A DNA stretch of 64,000 nt, taken from the NCBI RefSeq assembly GCF_042653925.1, contig NZ_JBHSFQ010000010.1, forward strand, positions 1 to 64,000, written 5' to 3'. Below the pieces are notes generated by a model. The model saw nothing but the letters and a program-made list of their open reading frames with translations. It was not told the DNA's origin and did not search any database. The DNA comes from Nocardiopsis_B mangrovi (lineage in GTDB: Bacteria > Actinomycetota > Actinomycetes > Streptosporangiales > Streptosporangiaceae). The position numbers were made by a program, and so were the translations under genes. Positions within the stretch are counted from its first letter, which is position 1. The number at the start of each line of letters is the position of its first letter. Below, piece after piece: positions 50,997-59,554 of this stretch.

Positions 50997-51355
50997 GGAG
51001 CCCCGTTCCGCCCGCGCGCCGGTCCGCCCCAAGGGTGCGGGAACGCGACCGGAACGCGCCGTAGCGCACCGCCGCCCCCCGTCCGGTGAAAGGGGCACGG
51101 TCGGCCGAGGTGCCCGTTTACGGGCCGCTGGCAATAGGCTAGGAGGGCGACCGCGACCCGTTCCGGGGCGGATGCACCGCCGATCCCGACGCGGAGGGGG
51201 ACCGCCCGGCGCGGTCCGGGCCTTCCGCGGCGGTTTCCGGCGGGAACGGCCCGGGGGCGCGTCGCGGTCGACGGCGCAGGAGCCACCGCCTGCTCCACCA
51301 GGCGCCTCGTACCGCACTCCAGCGGGTACGTCCAGCAACAACCGAGTTGGGGATC
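50997..51355. other. Upstream region of murT
   Basis: No gene. A -10-like TAGGCT lies at 51135-51140, which would leave a leader of about 210 bases before murT; its -35 is unclear. Nothing else seen. Confidence 0.5.
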
Positions 51356-52612
51356 ATGAGCGAACTTCCCTTGCGCGCCCAGCTTGCCGCGGTACTGGGC
51401 AAAGGCGCGGCGACCCTGTCCCGGGCCACCGGCCGCGGCGACGGCTCCGTGATCGGGGGCCGGATCGCGCTGAAGGTCGAACCGGACCTGCTCGCCCAGC
51501 TGTCCCGGGGCCGGCGGCTGGCGCTGGTGAGCGCCACCAACGGCAAGACCACCACCACCCGGCTGATCGCGGCGGCGCTGCGCGAGCTCGGCGAGATCGC
51601 CACCAACGAGCACGGCGCCAACATGCCCACCGGCCACATCACCGCGCTGTCGAACCACCCGCACGCCCGCAACGGCGTGCTGGAGGTCGACGAGAAGTAC
51701 CTGCCGCAGGTGCTGAGCGCCACCAACCCGGCCGTCGTCGTGCTGATGAACCTCAGCCGGGACCAGATGGACCGCGCCTCCGAGATCAACCTGCTGGCGA
51801 AGAAGTGGCGCGACGCCCTCCGGCAGAGCGAGGCGCACGTCATCGCCAACGCCGACGACCCTCTCGTCACGTGGGCGGGCCTGGGCGCCCGGCACGCCAC
51901 ATGGGTGTCGGCGGGACAGCGGTGGAAGGAGGACTCCTGGTGCTGCCCGGAGTGCGGCGGGCACCTCAAGCGGGAGCCCGACCCCCACTGGGAGTGCCCC
52001 GAGTGCGGCATGCACCGCCCCGACGCCACCTGGACGGTCGACAACCGCAGCGACGTCATCGTCGACCCCAACGGCGTGCGGCTGCCGCTCCAGCTCAACC
52101 TGCCCGGTGACGCCAACCGCGCCAACGCCGCCATCGCCCTCGCCACCGCCGCCGCCTACGGGATCCACCCCAAGCAGGCGCTGCCGCGGCTGCGCGAGAT
52201 CCGCTCGGTGGCGGGGCGCTACACCTCCGTCGTCACCAACGGGGTCGAGGTGCGACTCCTCCTGGCCAAGAACCCGGCCGGCTGGCTGGAGTCCTTCGCG
52301 GTCCTGGACCCGCCGCGGGTGCCGGTGATCCTCTCGGTCAACGCCCAGATCCCCGACGGCAAGGACACCTCCTGGCTGTGGGACGTCGACTACACCGTGC
52401 TGCGCGGGCGGCGCGTGTTCATCATGGGCGAGCGCCGCACCGACCTCGCGCTGCGGCTGGAGACCGACGAAGTGCCGTTCGAGGTCGCCGACCGCGTCGA
52501 CCAGGTCCTCGCGCAGCTGAAGAGCGAGCAGCCCGACATCACGAAGGTCGACGTCATCGCCAACTACACGGCGTTCCAGCAGATCCGCACGGCCTACGGC
52601 CGCGTGCAGTAG
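51356..52612 (+). CDS. murT: Lipid II isoglutaminyl synthase, MurT subunit
   Basis: Mur-ligase-like subunit that, with GatD, amidates the alpha-carboxyl of D-Glu in lipid II at the inner face of the membrane. 418 residues. ATP loop SATNGKTTTTRL (59-70), a zinc ribbon insert with Cys197, Cys200, Cys214 and Cys217 (CCPECGG, CPECGM) specific to MurT, and the C-terminal DUF1727 domain (NPAGWLESFAVLD). The ATG is preferred to a TTG three codons up. Followed by gatD after 13 bases. Confidence 0.96.
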   Translation: MSELPLRAQLAAVLGKGAATLSRATGRGDGSVIGGRIALKVEPDLLAQLSRGRRLALVSATNGKTTTTRLIAAALRELGEIATNEHGANMPTGHITALSNHPHARNGVLEVDEKYLPQVLSATNPAVVVLMNLSRDQMDRASEINLLAKKWRDALRQSEAHVIANADDPLVTWAGLGARHATWVSAGQRWKEDSWCCPECGGHLKREPDPHWECPECGMHRPDATWTVDNRSDVIVDPNGVRLPLQLNLPGDANRANAAIALATAAAYGIHPKQALPRLREIRSVAGRYTSVVTNGVEVRLLLAKNPAGWLESFAVLDPPRVPVILSVNAQIPDGKDTSWLWDVDYTVLRGRRVFIMGERRTDLALRLETDEVPFEVADRVDQVLAQLKSEQPDITKVDVIANYTAFQQIRTAYGRVQ

Positions 52613-52625
52613 GAGGAGGGGACAC

Positions 52626-53336
52626 ATGAGCGACACCAGCAGCGTCCTGCGCATCGTCTGGATCTATCCCGACCTGCTCAGCACCTACGGCGACCAGGGC
52701 AACGCGCTGATCCTGCGCCGGCGGGCCGAGCTGCGCGGGATCCGGACCGAGATCGTCCACGTCCACTCCAGCGACGCCGTCCCGGTCGAGGGGGACATCT
52801 ACCTGCTCGGGGGCGGCGAGGACCGCCCGCAGATCCTCGCGGCCGAACGGCTGCGCGCCGACGGCGGCCTCAAGCGCGCGGCCGAGCGCGGCGCGGCGGT
52901 GTTCGCGGTCTGCGCCGGCTACCAGATCATCGGCGAGAGCTACGGCGACGACGCCGACAACCCGCTGCCCGGGGTGGGCATCCTCGACATCCGCAGCGGG
53001 CGCGGCGAGACCCGGGCGGTGGGCGAGATCGTCGCCGACTGCGACCCGGCGCTCGGCGTCGGGCGCATCACGGGCTTCGAGAACCACCAGGGCCGCACGG
53101 CACTGGGGTCCTCGGCCCTGCCGATGTCGCAGACGGTGAAGGGGATCGGCAACGACGGCCACACGGAGGGCGCCTACCAGGGCCAGGTCCTGGGCACCTA
53201 CCTGCACGGCCCGGCCCTGCCCCGCAACCCCGAGCTGGCCGACATGCTCATCCGCTGGCGCGTGGGCCAGATCCCGCCCCTCCAGCCGTCCTGGGGCGAA
53301 CAGCTCCACCAGGAGCGCCTGGCCGCGGCCCTCTGA
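52626..53336 (+). CDS. gatD: Lipid II isoglutaminyl synthase, GatD glutaminase
   Basis: Class-I glutaminase-like subunit giving ammonia to MurT. 236 residues, CobB/CobQ-like. Nucleophile Cys96 in AVCAGYQIIG, His194 in LGTYLHGPAL, and YPDLLSTYGDQGNALIL at the start. AGGAGGGGACAC is the ribosome site. Paired with murT; a strong hairpin follows, so the two form the whole operon. Confidence 0.96.
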   Translation: MSDTSSVLRIVWIYPDLLSTYGDQGNALILRRRAELRGIRTEIVHVHSSDAVPVEGDIYLLGGGEDRPQILAAERLRADGGLKRAAERGAAVFAVCAGYQIIGESYGDDADNPLPGVGILDIRSGRGETRAVGEIVADCDPALGVGRITGFENHQGRTALGSSALPMSQTVKGIGNDGHTEGAYQGQVLGTYLHGPALPRNPELADMLIRWRVGQIPPLQPSWGEQLHQERLAAAL

Positions 53337-53356
53337 CGGCCGACCGCCGACACGGC

Positions 53357-53393
53357 GCCGTGGGGCCGGACCGCACAGGTCCGGCCCCACGGC
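53357..53393 (+). terminator. Terminator of murT-gatD
   Basis: A perfect 16-bp stem (GCCGTGGGGCCGGACC and complement) with loop GCACA, flanked by a further CCGCCGA / TCGGCGG pair. Lies 21 bases past the stop. Confidence 0.85.
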
Positions 53394-53504
53394 CGTTCGG
53401 CGGCGCTCCGGCACCGTGACGCGGGCGGGACCCGGCCGCTTTTTGTCGGCCGGAACGGATAGAAACGGACGACCTGTCCGCCACACACCGCGAGGTACCC
53501 CCTG

Positions 53505-54536
53505 ATGCGTCCCGCCCTGCCCCTGCCCCCGGCCGACGAGGGCACGCGAGTGCCCGGCATGCTGCTGATCCGCACCGACCACGACGACGACGCCTGGCGC
53601 GACGTGCTCCACCGCATGGGCGAACTGCCCGGCCTGGTCGCCCCGCGCCCGGGCGGCGATCCCCAGGTCCCCGTGCGGGAGGAGGGGACCATCCCCCGGC
53701 GCCTGGTGGTGGTCGACGACCCCGCGTGGCGGGGCGCCACCCCCGAGGAGGTGCGCGACGCGCTGCGCCGGGACGGGACGTGGGTCCCCGACCTGGTCCT
53801 GATGGCCACCGAGCGGACCGCCGCCACCCCGGACCTGCGCCCGTTGCGCGCGTTCCGCCGTGACGATGAACAGGACGACGGAGGCGTGTACCTGTTCCGG
53901 ATCACGCCCCTCCAGGCGGCCCTGACCTACCTGGTACTGCCCCGTGACCTGGACATCACCTTCGACTACTTCTACGACTGGTCGCCCATCGCCCCCGAAT
54001 GGGAACCCGAGGAGGGCGAGGACCTCGATGATTGGGAGTCCGGCCTGCCCGACCCCGTGGGCTCCTACCTGGAGCGGCTGGACCCCCTGCCGCGCTACAC
54101 GCCCCCGGTCCCGGCGCTGCCCCTGCTCACCCAGGACGACGTGGACCTGATCGTGCGCACCGACTTCAGCGACGACGCCGCCTGGGAAGCGCTCCTCGAC
54201 ACGGTGTACCGACCGGGAGGCGGCGGCCCCATCGACGATTTCGGGGACTACATCGACGTGGTGGACGACCGGGCGTTCGAGGGCGCCACGCCGGAACAGG
54301 TGATGGCGGTGCTGCGCGAATGGGGGGACGTCGTGCTGATCGCGGACGGGGACACCATGCGCGACCCGGGCCACCGCGTCCTGACGGTGCCCCTGGAGCA
54401 CAGAATCGGGTGCGCCTTCCGGCTGGACCCCGACCAGGTCGGGATCATGGCGGTCAACCTGTCGATCGGCAACCAGGACATCGAGGACTACATGGACGAC
54501 GAAACCCTGAAGGCCATCGGCCACCGGACGTGGTGA
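53505..54536 (+). CDS. Tandem DUF6924 protein
   Basis: 343 residues made of two copies of a DUF6924-like domain. Copy 1 starts at MLLIRTDHDDDAWRDVL (about 20), copy 2 at DLIVRTDFSDDAAWEALL (about 218). Each continues with a VVDD...W/F-x-GATPE(E/Q)V block and a hydrophobic VVLIADG or LVLMATE strand. The first copy is followed by an acidic linker (EWEPEEGEDLDDWE). Cytoplasmic, very acidic. Function unknown. CGAGG lies upstream of the ATG. Terminators on both sides, so a single-gene unit. Confidence 0.75.
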   Translation: MRPALPLPPADEGTRVPGMLLIRTDHDDDAWRDVLHRMGELPGLVAPRPGGDPQVPVREEGTIPRRLVVVDDPAWRGATPEEVRDALRRDGTWVPDLVLMATERTAATPDLRPLRAFRRDDEQDDGGVYLFRITPLQAALTYLVLPRDLDITFDYFYDWSPIAPEWEPEEGEDLDDWESGLPDPVGSYLERLDPLPRYTPPVPALPLLTQDDVDLIVRTDFSDDAAWEALLDTVYRPGGGGPIDDFGDYIDVVDDRAFEGATPEQVMAVLREWGDVVLIADGDTMRDPGHRVLTVPLEHRIGCAFRLDPDQVGIMAVNLSIGNQDIEDYMDDETLKAIGHRTW

Positions 54537-54592
54537 CCACCCCGCACGTGGCGATGGGCTGACCGATACGCACACGCGAAGGGCGACGCCGT

Positions 54593-54629
54593 GAGCGGCG
54601 ACGTTCGCCGTCGACGAACGTCGCCGCTC
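54593..54629. terminator. Bidirectional terminator, DUF6924 / ygfZ
   Basis: A perfect 15-bp stem (GAGCGGCGACGTTCG and complement) with a 7-base loop between convergent genes. Confidence 0.8.
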
Positions 54630-54754
54630 CGCACGAGCGGGATCGCCGGGCGGTGACCGGCCACCGCCCGGGTCCCGGGGCCCGGGTCATGGCCGGCGGT
54701 CGCGGGCGCGCAGGCGCGTGGTGCGGGCGCCGGGATCCGCCGCGCGGGCGGGTC

Positions 54755-55813
54755 TCAGGCCGGGCGGCGGCGCAGGGCGATGTCGGCGTTGGCGCCGGTG
54801 TCGGGCGGCACGATGAGCTCTTGGGCGGCGGCGATGCCGTCGACCGTGAACTCGGCCTCGACCGGGGTGTTGCGCTTCACCAGCCCCAGGGCGATCGGGC
54901 CCAGCTCGTGGTGGCGGGCCGAGGAGCCGACCGCGCCGACCGACCGCCCGTCGAGCTCGATCGCCGCGCCGCGCTCCGGCAGCCGTTCGGCCGTGCCGTC
55001 GAGGTGCAGCAGGACCAGCCGCCGCGGCGGCCGCCCGAGGTTGTGCACCCGGGCCACGGTCTCCTGGCCCGGGTAGCAGCCCTTCTCCAGGTGCACCGCC
55101 GACTCCACCCAGCCCATCTCGTGCGGGATGGCGCGGTGGTCGGTGTCGAGCCCCAGCCGCGGCCGGTGCCCGGCGATCCGGCGGGCCTCATACGCCCACA
55201 GCCCCACCGGGCGGACGCCCGCCGCGGTCAGCGCCTCGGTGACGGGGACGAGGAGATCGGGGGGCAGCAGGAGGTCGGTCTCGTCGTCGGCCTCGCGGAC
55301 GACGGGGCCGTTCGCCGCGGCGTCCTGGTCCGCGGAGCCCTCCGCGGCCTCCAGAGCGGTCGTGAGCGCTGCGGCGCGGTCCGGCCCGGCCAGGGTGAGG
55401 ACGCGGCGCTCCGCGCTGAGGTCGGCCACCTCCACCCGCAGCATGAACCGCATGGAGTCGAGGAACGCCGCGAGCTCCGCGCCGGCGCCGGGCTCGGTGT
55501 GCGCCCACACGGCCTGGCCGTCCTCGACGATCGACAGGTGGAACCGGAAGTGCCCCTTGGTGTCCAGGACCAGGGCCTCGGTCGAGGTGCCCGGGGCGAT
55601 GCCGGTGAGGTACTGGCTGGTGATGCTGTGCAGCCAGCTCAGCCGGTCGGGGCCGGTGACCCGCACGACGCCGCGGTTCGCGCGGTCGATCCAGCCCGCC
55701 CCGCGTTCGAGGGCGCGCCCCTCTTGCGCGGGCTCACCGTAGTGGGCGGCGACATCGGAGTCGGGTGCCTCGGCGGGGACGGCTCCGTGGCGGGACAGCA
55801 GCGGCGAAGTCAT
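54755..55813 (-). CDS. ygfZ: Folate-binding YgfZ/GcvT-like protein
   Basis: 352 residues, tetrahydrofolate-binding fold of glycine-cleavage T proteins without the full active site. The YgfZ signature KGCYPGQETVARVHNLGRPPR (conserved Cys) is present, in two overlapping blocks around residue 245. YgfZ supports repair or assembly of iron-sulfur enzymes. The start gives MTSPLLSRHGAV; an ATG three codons upstream is possible. Divergence from nothing: the nur-like gene lies 46 bases upstream on the same strand and in Streptomyces the two are also neighbours. Confidence 0.9.
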   Translation of the reverse strand: MTSPLLSRHGAVPAEAPDSDVAAHYGEPAQEGRALERGAGWIDRANRGVVRVTGPDRLSWLHSITSQYLTGIAPGTSTEALVLDTKGHFRFHLSIVEDGQAVWAHTEPGAGAELAAFLDSMRFMLRVEVADLSAERRVLTLAGPDRAAALTTALEAAEGSADQDAAANGPVVREADDETDLLLPPDLLVPVTEALTAAGVRPVGLWAYEARRIAGHRPRLGLDTDHRAIPHEMGWVESAVHLEKGCYPGQETVARVHNLGRPPRRLVLLHLDGTAERLPERGAAIELDGRSVGAVGSSARHHELGPIALGLVKRNTPVEAEFTVDGIAAAQELIVPPDTGANADIALRRRPA

Positions 55814-55859
55814 ACCCCACATGGTATGCACGTCGGCAATGGCCCGCGTCCGCCGCCGT

Positions 55860-56282
55860 TCACTTCGCGTCGCCGCAGGTCCGGCACTCACCGAAGACCG
55901 TGAGGTGGCGGGCGTCGGCCGCGAAGCCGGACTCGCGGCGCAGCCGCCGCACGAGGTCGTCGGCGAGGTCCAGCGGGGAATCGGTGACCTCGCCGCACGA
56001 GCGGCACACCACGTGCAGGTGGTCGGCCTCCTCGGCGAGGTGGTACGAGGGCGAGCCCGCGCCCAGGTGGGTATGGGTGACCAGGCCGATCCGCTCCAGC
56101 AGCTCCAGCGTGCGGTACACGGTGGAGAGGTTCAGCCCGGACGCGGTCTGCTGCACGCGCGCGCAGATGCCGTCGGGTGTGGCGTGCTCCAGCTCGCGGA
56201 CGGCTTCGAGGACGAGCTGCCGCTGCGGGGTCACGCGGTAGCCGCGCGAGCGCAGTTCCTCGCGCCAGGTGTCGGGCGACAT
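55860..56282 (-). CDS. nur: Fur-family regulator, Nur-like (nickel)
   Basis: 140 residues. N-terminal winged helix (GYRVTPQRQLVLEAVRELEH, LNLSTVYRTLELLERIGLV), then the dimerisation domain with metal ligands. Structural zinc pairs are Cys93/Cys96 (CRSC) and Cys133/Cys136 (CRTC); candidate nickel-site histidines include His70, His72 and His126. It is closest in my memory to Streptomyces Nur, which represses nickel uptake and an Fe-type superoxide dismutase. A Nur-compatible palindrome sits on the NikC-like operon at 9.6 kb. Fur or Zur identity is not excluded. Confidence 0.82.
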   Translation of the reverse strand: MSPDTWREELRSRGYRVTPQRQLVLEAVRELEHATPDGICARVQQTASGLNLSTVYRTLELLERIGLVTHTHLGAGSPSYHLAEEADHLHVVCRSCGEVTDSPLDLADDLVRRLRRESGFAADARHLTVFGECRTCGDAK

Positions 56283-56447
56283 GCCCAGAGTCTATGAGCA
56301 GACGGCGCGACCGCTCCGCGCGGCCGCCGGGCGCGGGCCGCCCCCGCCGGGCCGGCGCGGAACGGGAGCGGGCGGGGCGCGTCGGGGCCGCGATCGGCCT
56401 GGTCACCGCCCGGGTATCGGGAATTCTCCGCTCACCGCAAAAAACAT

Positions 56448-56477
56448 TTGCCCCTCCCGCAGCACCGGACGTACTGT
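56448..56477 (+). promoter_or_regulatory. Promoter of the RNA candidate
   Basis: TTGCCC (56448-56453), 18 bases, TACTGT (56472-56477); the start would be at about 56484. A run of six A bases lies just upstream of the -35, as in UP-like elements. Confidence 0.55.
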
Positions 56478-56483
56478 CGGTGC

Positions 56484-56675
56484 CACGCAAGAAAGGAGGT
56501 GATCCGGGCTTTGAAGACGTCTCGGACATGCGAGGTGTCCGTCCGCTAGGGCGACACGAGTGATCGGATCGCTCCGGCGAATCCACTACGGACACCTAGA
56601 CCCCCGGGCCGCTGGACCTTGTCCATCCGGCACGGCCGGCACCGCACGGCGGCACCGGCCAGCCCGGGGGTTCAT
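56484..56675 (+). ncRNA. Candidate structured small RNA or riboregulator
   Basis: Starting at the predicted +1 is AGAAAGGAGGTGATCC, complementary over 16 bases to the usual 16S rRNA 3' end. A 10-bp perfect inverted repeat (AGGTGTCCGT 56533-56542, ACGGACACCT 56588-56597) encloses a 6-bp hairpin (GAGTGA 56558 / TCGCTC 56569). Then comes a 9-bp GC stem (CCCCCGGGC 56601 / GCCCGGGGG 56662) that could terminate transcription. No protein gene follows on this strand for over 1 kb. I do not recognise an Rfam family. Confidence 0.45.
56511..56549 (+). CDS. Possible 12-codon minigene under a perfect Shine-Dalgarno
   Basis: TTG start, peptide LKTSRTCEVSVR, TAG stop. GGAGGTGATCC lies ten bases upstream, the strongest ribosome site in the window. 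The left arm of the 10-bp stem falls in its last codons, so translation would melt the structure, as in attenuators. A second tiny frame (MRGVRPLGRHE, 56528-56563) overlaps it. Coding status unproven. Confidence 0.35.
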   Translation: MKTSRTCEVSVR

Positions 56676-56835
56676 CCTGCGCCGGGTCCGTCTCCGGCTC
56701 GCGCTCTCGCGCGTTCCGTGCGGTCCCGGGCGGACCCGCGACCACCGTCGCCGCCGCCCAGCGCCCTCGACCATGTCGTTCCGGGCCGGGCGGGATCCAC
56801 CCCTCGCCCTCGGGGCGCCGTCGCGCCCCGGCGCG

Positions 56836-57384
56836 TCACACCTGTTGCCCGCCCGCCCGCTTCAGCTGGGCCGACATGAACGACCGCAGGTCGTGGCCGT
56901 CCGCGGCGAGGTCCCAGGCGTAGCCGAGGGTTCCGCGGTCGTCGCCGAACAGGCCGTAGAGCCGGTGCCCCGCGGTCACCTTCCGGCCGGTCTCGGTGTG
57001 CAGCACGACGTCGGTGGACAGCTCCACCCGGTGCGCGAAGACCGTGCCCACGTAGACCTCGGTGTAGCCCTCGGGGTGGGAGATGAGCACCTCGGTGTGG
57101 ATGGCGGGGGTATCGGGGGAGGAGGTGTGGTCCGCCTCCGTCACCGACGGCCGGACGCGCCAATACCCGGACTCGGTCGTCCACAGATCACCGGGCCGGC
57201 CATCGGCGGTGAGCCGCCAGACACGGCTGCGGTAGTCCAGGTGGGGACCGCCACTATGGGTGAACTCGATCTCCTGGCCGAACTGGAACTCCTCCAGGTC
57301 GGGGTAGCCGGCGACGCCGACCCCCTCCCAGCGGCCGATCAGGAACGATATCTTCGCGAGATCGGGGTGTACCTCAGGCTGCAT
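56836..57384 (-). CDS. Nitrobindin-like haem protein (FABP family)
   Basis: 182 residues, one beta-barrel. The nitrobindin motif GxWxGxGxGxYP appears as LIGRWEGVGVAGYPDLEEF near the N-terminus; IEFTHSGGPHLDYRSRVW and LLWTTESGYWRV-like blocks follow. Such proteins bind ferric haem and can isomerise peroxynitrite to nitrate. The ATG gives MQPEVHPDLAKISFL. No signal peptide. It faces the RNA candidate convergently. Confidence 0.88.
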   Translation of the reverse strand: MQPEVHPDLAKISFLIGRWEGVGVAGYPDLEEFQFGQEIEFTHSGGPHLDYRSRVWRLTADGRPGDLWTTESGYWRVRPSVTEADHTSSPDTPAIHTEVLISHPEGYTEVYVGTVFAHRVELSTDVVLHTETGRKVTAGHRLYGLFGDDRGTLGYAWDLAADGHDLRSFMSAQLKRAGGQQV

Positions 57385-57718
57385 AATGTCCGAGGGTAGT
57401 GGCGCGGGACCACCGGCCCGTACAACGCCGTGACCAGACCCGGCGGCCCACCGGCCGGACGGGCGGATCCATAGGCCCCCGCGACCCTCCCTGTTCTCCC
57501 CGCACGGTACGTTATCAATCTGTAATTCATGGTCCGGTCGCCCCGATCCGATATGACGGTGTTCACGTCCGCGGGGGCGGAGTACGAGGCCCGGACCCCG
57601 CCGGACGCCCGCCGTGGCCGAAGCCACCGCGGCGGCTGGTAAAGAGACGCTGATCCGCGGTGCCCCTTGGGCTACCCGCGGCGGGCACGGCGGATGAGAC
57701 GAGAAGAGGCGGCCTCAC
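57385..57718. other. Divergent intergenic region
   Basis: Between the nitrobindin and GIDE-like genes. One AT-rich patch (GTTATCAATCTGTAATTC, 57510-57527) is likely promoter DNA for one or both, but I cannot set hexamers with confidence. No gene seen. Confidence 0.45.
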
Positions 57719-58501
57719 ATGCTGGCGATCGGGACGGCCCTGCTCATCGGTGCGGCGATCCTGGCCCCCCTGGCCATCCGCGCCGTGCGCCGGTGGTCCC
57801 TCCAGAAGGCCGTCGCCGACCTGCGGCCGCGCGCGCTGGCGACGCTGGCCGGGCAACGGGTCGAGATCACCGGACGGGCGGCCCCCGGCCCCGACGGCGT
57901 CATCGAGTCCGGGCTGGCCCGCACCGACTGCGTCTGGCACGGGCACGAGGTCCTGCGGCACTACTGGTCGCTGACCGCCCGCGACGCGGCCACCGGCGAG
58001 CGCGATCGCGAGCGCGCCCGCGACTCCATCGCCGACCACGGCTCCGAGGAGCTCTTCGGCATCGTGGGCACCGGCGCCGCCGGGCGCGACACGGTGCCGG
58101 TGCTGGTCGCGCCCGAGGAGGCGGCGCTGTCGGGCCTGGACATGTGCCTGCAACGCGTCGTTGGACGGCCGCAGAGGGGCGTGCCCGCCCCCGCCGACGA
58201 CCTCCTGCCGCGCGTCAAGGGCCGCATCTCGGGCCTCTTCCGCGGCGAGACCATCGAGTTCGAGTACCGCGAGTGGGTCCTGCGGCCCGGCGATCCGATC
58301 ACCGTGCAGGGCACCGTGGAGCTGCGCGACGGCCACCCCGTCGTCACCGCCCCCGCCGACGGCCGGCTGCGCATAGAGCGCACCCCCGCCCCCGAGGAGC
58401 CCCAGGCCCGCCCCCGCGCCGCCGACGCCGTCCTGCTCAGCGGCGGAACCCTGGTCTCGGCGTTCGCGGGACTGCTGCTCATGCTCGCGGGCGCCGCCTG
58501 A
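57719..58501 (+). CDS. GIDE-domain membrane protein
   Basis: 260 residues. A membrane helix at each end (LAIGTALLIGAAILAPLAIR and the C-terminal SGGTLVSAFAGLLLMLAG) encloses a beta-rich domain with ITGRAAPG...GLARTDCVWHGHEVLRHYW and FEYREWVLRPGDPITVQGTVE, as in the GIDE region of MUL1-type proteins. There is no RING, so no ubiquitin ligase activity is implied. Function in bacteria unknown. GAGG lies upstream of the ATG; a terminator follows. Confidence 0.78.
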   Translation: MLAIGTALLIGAAILAPLAIRAVRRWSLQKAVADLRPRALATLAGQRVEITGRAAPGPDGVIESGLARTDCVWHGHEVLRHYWSLTARDAATGERDRERARDSIADHGSEELFGIVGTGAAGRDTVPVLVAPEEAALSGLDMCLQRVVGRPQRGVPAPADDLLPRVKGRISGLFRGETIEFEYREWVLRPGDPITVQGTVELRDGHPVVTAPADGRLRIERTPAPEEPQARPRAADAVLLSGGTLVSAFAGLLLMLAGAA

Positions 58502-58567
58502 GCGCTCTCGGCGGCCTCGCGGGCATCAGCGCGGGGTCCGGTCGAGCGCGCCGGCGGCCTCGGTGGC

Positions 58568-58615
58568 ACCGCCCGGCGGGGCATGCTGAGCGCTCTCAGG
58601 ACCCCGCCGGGCGGT
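58568..58615 (+). terminator. Terminator after GIDE-like gene
   Basis: A perfect 14-bp stem (ACCGCCCGGCGGGG / CCCCGCCGGGCGGT) around a loop that itself can form CTGAG/CTCAG. Confidence 0.75.
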
Positions 58616-58679
58616 CCCATCCCGGGCGGCGTGCGCGCCCGGGATCGGGCCGGTCCCGGACGCGCATTACGCTGAGCCC

Positions 58680-59042
58680 ATGAGTCGAGCTCTGGTGATC
58701 AAGGTCACGGCAGGTCAGGACGGTCCGGAGCGCTGCAACCAGGCGTTCACGGTGGCGGCCACGGCGGTGGCGAGCGGGGTCGGGGTCTCCCTCTGGCTCA
58801 CCGGCGAGGCGAGCTGGTTCGCCGTCCCGGGGCGCGCCGAGGAGTTCTCCCTTCCCCACGCGGCCCCGCTGAGCGACCTCCTCGACGTCGTCCTCAAGGG
58901 CGGCCGCGTCACCGTCTGCACCCAGTGCGCCGCCCGCCGCGACCTCACCGAGGCCGACCTGATCCCCGGCATCCGCATCGCCGGCGCCCCCACCTTCGTC
59001 GAGGAGATCATGTCCCCCGACGTCCAGGCACTGGTCTACTGA
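58680..59042 (+). CDS. DsrE-family protein
   Basis: 120 residues, DsrE/F-like alpha/beta fold linked to sulfur relay. ALVIKVTAGQDGPERCNQAF at the start and VTVCTQCAARRDLTEADL (Cys80 and Cys83) in the active-site position. GFVEEIMSP-like tail. No other sulfur-relay gene is adjacent. This is the last GC-rich gene before the low-GC island. Confidence 0.87.
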   Translation: MSRALVIKVTAGQDGPERCNQAFTVAATAVASGVGVSLWLTGEASWFAVPGRAEEFSLPHAAPLSDLLDVVLKGGRVTVCTQCAARRDLTEADLIPGIRIAGAPTFVEEIMSPDVQALVY

Positions 59043-59554
59043 GCGGCCTGCCGCTCATCAGGAGTTCATTAGCGGGGAAGACTTGTTGGCCCCTGGAGTG
59101 GCCTGGGACGCCTTGACTTGGTTGGGCTTCGTGGTCTCGGCTATCGGGGCGGTGCCGAAGTCGGAGTACACATTTCCGCCGGTGAGCCGTAAAGCCGGTG
59201 ATCGCCCAAGGTTCACCTGAGTACATGGTAGATGAGCGATGAGTGGGAACATGGCACAACACCACTGCCAATCTTTCGAGTGATCACACGACGTCCATGG
59301 CCATCGACGGAAAAGAGTCTGGTGGGGTGCGTGTGTCCTGACCTTCCACCCGTCGAACTTTCGAAGGGGGTTCCGGACGCGTTTAGCAAGCCACGCCTGG
59401 GATCGAGGCTCGCGGACGGAGATTGTTGCCGCGCTGACCAGCAGCTTGGCGAGAGTCGCATGGTATCGGTCAGAAGCGTTGGACAAGCGGTGGCTTCTCG
59501 CTGGGATCTGGGCTATCCTGGAATGTTCACTGCAAGAGAGGGCTCCTCAGCGCG
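59043..59554. other. Left part of the low-GC island, no firm gene
   Basis: Composition drops right after the DsrE stop. Open frames on both strands in 59058-59564 overlap each other and have no recognisable domain; I regard them as gene remnants. A -10-like TATCCT at 59514-59519 may start the HEPN operon. No integrase, attachment site or terminal repeat is visible. Confidence 0.5.
59083..59220 (+). CDS. Possible small membrane peptide or 3' gene remnant
   Basis: 45 residues from a TTG behind GGGGAAG, with one hydrophobic helix (WDALTWLGFVVSAIGAV) and a basic tail ending RKAGDRPRFT. It could be a genuine small protein or the 3' end of a disrupted gene at the island edge. Not recognised. Confidence 0.25.
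   Translation: MLAPGVAWDALTWLGFVVSAIGAVPKSEYTFPPVSRKAGDRPRFT

Larger units (their letters stand above)
56283..56835. other. Intergenic region with structured RNA candidate
   Basis: No full-length gene. From 56448 to about 56675 there is a promoter, a minigene and a highly structured segment (listed separately). The first 160 bases should hold the nur promoter; the last 160 are GC-rich and featureless. Confidence 0.6.

Noticed and set aside
56560..57399. Long frame starting GTG after the minigene
   Set aside because: It runs antisense through the nitrobindin gene with Arg/Pro/Gly-rich translation. Only its first codons overlap the RNA structure, which explains their regularity better.
57339..57566. 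Small 75-codon frame on the minus strand upstream of the nitrobindin gene
   Set aside because: Overlaps the nitrobindin start in another frame, with no ribosome site and no similarity.
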